From: an uncultured Myxococcales bacterium
GTDB taxonomy: Bacteria > Myxococcota_A > UBA9042
DNA length: 64,000 nt
Assembly: GCA_903919145.1 (NCBI GenBank)
Contig: CAIXGW010000052.1
Span: 1-64,000 of the forward strand
Direction of reading: 5' to 3'
Notes under the pieces: generated by a model
Databases searched by the model: none
What the model saw: the letters and a program-made list of their open reading frames with translations, nothing else
Told to the model about the DNA's origin: nothing
Made by a program: the position numbers and the translations under genes
Shown: positions 61,896 to 64,000 of the stretch, one piece after another
How positions within the stretch are numbered: position 1 is the first letter of the stretch
How the letters are laid out: every line of letters begins with the position of its first letter

Positions 61896-64000
61896 TGGAT
61901 GCGCCCAATGCCGATGGCGATCACCGCTCGCCCGTCGCCCAGCCCTCGCTCGCCCTGCCCCGCCACCTCCGCCGCAACTTGCGCGCGCAGTTGGCCGGTG
62001 GCGCTTTTGGCCGGGCGATGGCCACTTTGCTGCTGACCGCGATCAGCGCCCCTCTGCTGCCCAGCCGCGGCGACGCGGAGGAGGCGCGCAGCATCGAGAA
62101 CGACATTGGCAACGTCCGCGCCAATGTCAGCTTGGTCGAAGAGGATTTGCGCCGATCGCGCGACAAAGAACGCCGCTATCCGCTAGATCGCCGCTACCTG
62201 GAATCGCAGCTGGCCTATGACCGCGGCAACCTGCAGATGGCTGCGGTGTTGTTGATGGACCTGGTGGGCAACAGCGAGTTCCAGCTGACCCGCGACTACG
62301 GCGACGCCCTGTTCATGCTCGGCGACTCTCTCTACCGCATGCGCAACTACGCGGGCGCCAAACGCTACCTCGACCGCATCCTCCAGACTCCCTCCAGTCG
62401 CCACTACCAGAATGCCCTGGCCGCCCTGGTCGACATCGCGGTGCGGATGTACCGCAAGGACGAGGTCGAGGTGTTGGCCAAGCGCCTGGACACCCTACCG
62501 CCCGGCGACCGGCGCAGCGAGCTGCTGTACCAGTTTGGCCGCTCGTTCTTTTTGGGCGAGTCGCCCGATCGTGCCCGCGGCTTCTTGGAGCAAATCAGCA
62601 TCGGCGAGCCGCGTTGGCCGGCCGCGCGCTTCTACTTGGGCGCCATGCAGGTGGCCAGAGGCCAAAAAACTGAAGCACTGGCTGAGCTGCGCCGCGTCTC
62701 TGATGCCGCCAAGGCTGCGGCCAAGGACCCCAAGCGCAAATTTGATGCGACGGTGGTCGATTACGTCAACTTGGCCATCGGCCGCTTGCTGCTAGAGAGC
62801 AAGAAGTACGACGAGGCCACCCAGTACTACCTAGAGATCGACCGCAATTCCAAGGTTTTTGAAGAAGCCCTGCTGGAATTGGCGGCCACCTACGTGGCCG
62901 GCTCCAAGCCCAAGCGCGCCCTGGAGGTGCTGGACGTTCTGCTGCTGACCGTCAGCGACGACAACGTCGCCGTCCAAGCCGCGGTGCTGCGCGGTCGCAT
63001 CAACATGCTGGAGAAGCAGTACGAAAAGGCCGACGGCGCCTACAAAGAAGTGGCCGAGCGCTACTCAGCGATCGAAGGCGAGTTGCGCGCCTTTGCCGCC
63101 AGTGACAAGAACTTAGAGCAGTTCTTCGCCTGGTTGCTGTCGCGCGGCAGCGAGGACTACACCGTCATCCGCCCAGTTTCCGAACGCGTGTCCAAGTACA
63201 TCGAAAAAGACGAAGCGATGCTGCGGGTGGTGGCCCTGTTTGACGACATGGCCGCCGAGCGCGCCGACGTCAAGGAATCGGCCAAACTGGCCGCCACGCT
63301 GGACGCCGCTCTGAAAGAATCCGCCCGTCTGGACATGTTCCCCGACCTCAAGGACGGCTGGGTCAGGCTGGCCGAGTCGCAAAACACCTGCGTGCTCATC
63401 GGCAAGCGCATTGTCGATGCCCTGCGCGAGCTGTCTACCCCCACCATGACGGCGGACGAAAAAGCCCGCGCCAACGGGATGTTTGAGCAGCGCAAGCACC
63501 TGGAAGCCGCCTTTGCCAAGATTCCGCGCAGCGTAGAGGCCTACATCCGCCGCCAGACCCGGGTCGCCAGCGAGATGACCAACCTGGCCGGCGAGGTCGC
63601 CCTGCTGCGCGCACAGCTGGCGGCGCTGAAGGATGCACTGCTCAGCGTAGAGAAGATGCTCAACGAGCGGCTGTTTGGCGGCGAGGGCGTAGTCCTGACC
63701 AAGGACCAGGAGGCCAAGATCCGCGAAGGTCTGCAGGCTGAAAAAGACGAGCTGCGCCGGGTCTACCGCGAGATCGAGGATCTGACCCAGGCCGTCGAAG
63801 TAGCCGCCCAGGGCATCGGCGCGGGAGACAAGGTCTCTGGCGACGAAAATACTATCCGCGTGGCCCTGTTGGCCGCGCAGCGCGCAGAGCAAGAGGTCTA
63901 TGTCGCCGCCCTTGAGCGCCGCGGCTCCGGCGAGTCTGGCCGCTACCGGTCGGCGCGCGGCCAGCTCGAAATGTTGGTCAAAGACATTGGGACCATGCTG
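61895..64000 (+). CDS. TPR-repeat envelope protein, truncated by the window edge
   Basis: At least 702 residues, running off the window. A long N-region and hydrophobic stretch (ATLLLTAISAPLL) form an unusual signal, followed by TPR-like repeats (about 95-375: YESQLAYDRGN-like turns, LGDSLYRMRNYAGA, FYLGAMQVARGQ), then long coiled-coil helices. Probably periplasmic or outer-membrane. The start ATG overlaps the previous stop. The pair recalls AglT/PglI-type gliding proteins, but this is a guess. Confidence 0.75.
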   Translation, partial: MDAPNADGDHRSPVAQPSLALPRHLRRNLRAQLAGGAFGRAMATLLLTAISAPLLPSRGDAEEARSIENDIGNVRANVSLVEEDLRRSRDKERRYPLDRRYLESQLAYDRGNLQMAAVLLMDLVGNSEFQLTRDYGDALFMLGDSLYRMRNYAGAKRYLDRILQTPSSRHYQNALAALVDIAVRMYRKDEVEVLAKRLDTLPPGDRRSELLYQFGRSFFLGESPDRARGFLEQISIGEPRWPAARFYLGAMQVARGQKTEALAELRRVSDAAKAAAKDPKRKFDATVVDYVNLAIGRLLLESKKYDEATQYYLEIDRNSKVFEEALLELAATYVAGSKPKRALEVLDVLLLTVSDDNVAVQAAVLRGRINMLEKQYEKADGAYKEVAERYSAIEGELRAFAASDKNLEQFFAWLLSRGSEDYTVIRPVSERVSKYIEKDEAMLRVVALFDDMAAERADVKESAKLAATLDAALKESARLDMFPDLKDGWVRLAESQNTCVLIGKRIVDALRELSTPTMTADEKARANGMFEQRKHLEAAFAKIPRSVEAYIRRQTRVASEMTNLAGEVALLRAQLAALKDALLSVEKMLNERLFGGEGVVLTKDQEAKIREGLQAEKDELRRVYREIEDLTQAVEVAAQGIGAGDKVSGDENTIRVALLAAQRAEQEVYVAALERRGSGESGRYRSARGQLEMLVKDIGTML

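Overview
The window is high-GC, gene-dense bacterial chromosome. It looks like a Myxococcota-type (former deltaproteobacterial) organism. The signs are many secreted lipoproteins, a Hanks-type Ser/Thr kinase beside an FHA/AAA regulator, secreted proteins with repeated CGDGxC modules, TPR envelope proteins, and a MoxR/DUF58/BatA von Willebrand factor A (VWA) cluster. The lineage call is an inference from gene style, not from a marker-gene search. I saw no rRNA, tRNA, insertion sequence, prophage or CRISPR array.

Layout. 1-3.9 kb (minus): three small lipoproteins, a CoA-transferase A subunit without its B subunit, and a lipoprotein amidohydrolase; two good intrinsic terminators lie here. 4.3-6.3 kb (plus): uvrB. 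6.3-15.4 kb (minus): a five-gene unit of coiled-coil membrane protein, MoxR ATPase, DUF58, BatA-like VWA protein and a double-VWA membrane protein. 15.5-19.4 kb (minus): a lytic transglycosylase with a histone-H1-like tail, a 53-aa basic protein, a frameshifted ribosomal-S13-like reading frame and a 91-aa sigma-region-4-like protein. 19.6-24.9 kb (minus): lipoprotein, alpha/beta hydrolase, Ser/Thr kinase and FHA/AAA regulator, probably one transcript. 24.9-33.9 kb (plus): an Ig-like lipoprotein, a DUF4159 protein and VWA membrane protein that echo the 6-15 kb cluster, an M1 aminopeptidase, a serine hydrolase and a zinc-ribbon membrane protein. 34-36.7 kb (minus): HemW and a PKD-containing protein. 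36.9-55.7 kb (plus): a TPR protein, Maf, a YggS-type PLP protein, two phosphoribosyltransferases, a metallo-beta-lactamase-fold protein, a Cys-rich lipoprotein with a somatomedin-B-like end, DNA polymerase I, several lipoproteins or secreted proteins, a Nudix hydrolase, an outer-membrane-like protein and phosphoglycerate mutase. 55.8-58.8 kb (minus): class II ribonucleotide reductase, preceded by two NrdR boxes. 59.5 kb to the end (plus): the Obg GTPase, then a coiled-coil secreted protein and a TPR protein that runs off the edge.

Themes. Housekeeping functions (DNA repair and replication, dNTP synthesis, nucleotide salvage, haem, glycolysis) are interleaved with envelope proteins. Start/stop overlaps (ATGA, GTGA, TGATG) are frequent and mark translationally coupled pairs. 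The most unusual items are the frameshifted S13-like frame next to the sigma-4-like protein, the kinase paired with an FHA/AAA protein that lacks GAFTGA, the NrdR box pair, and a strong promoter more than 500 nt upstream of the gene it faces.
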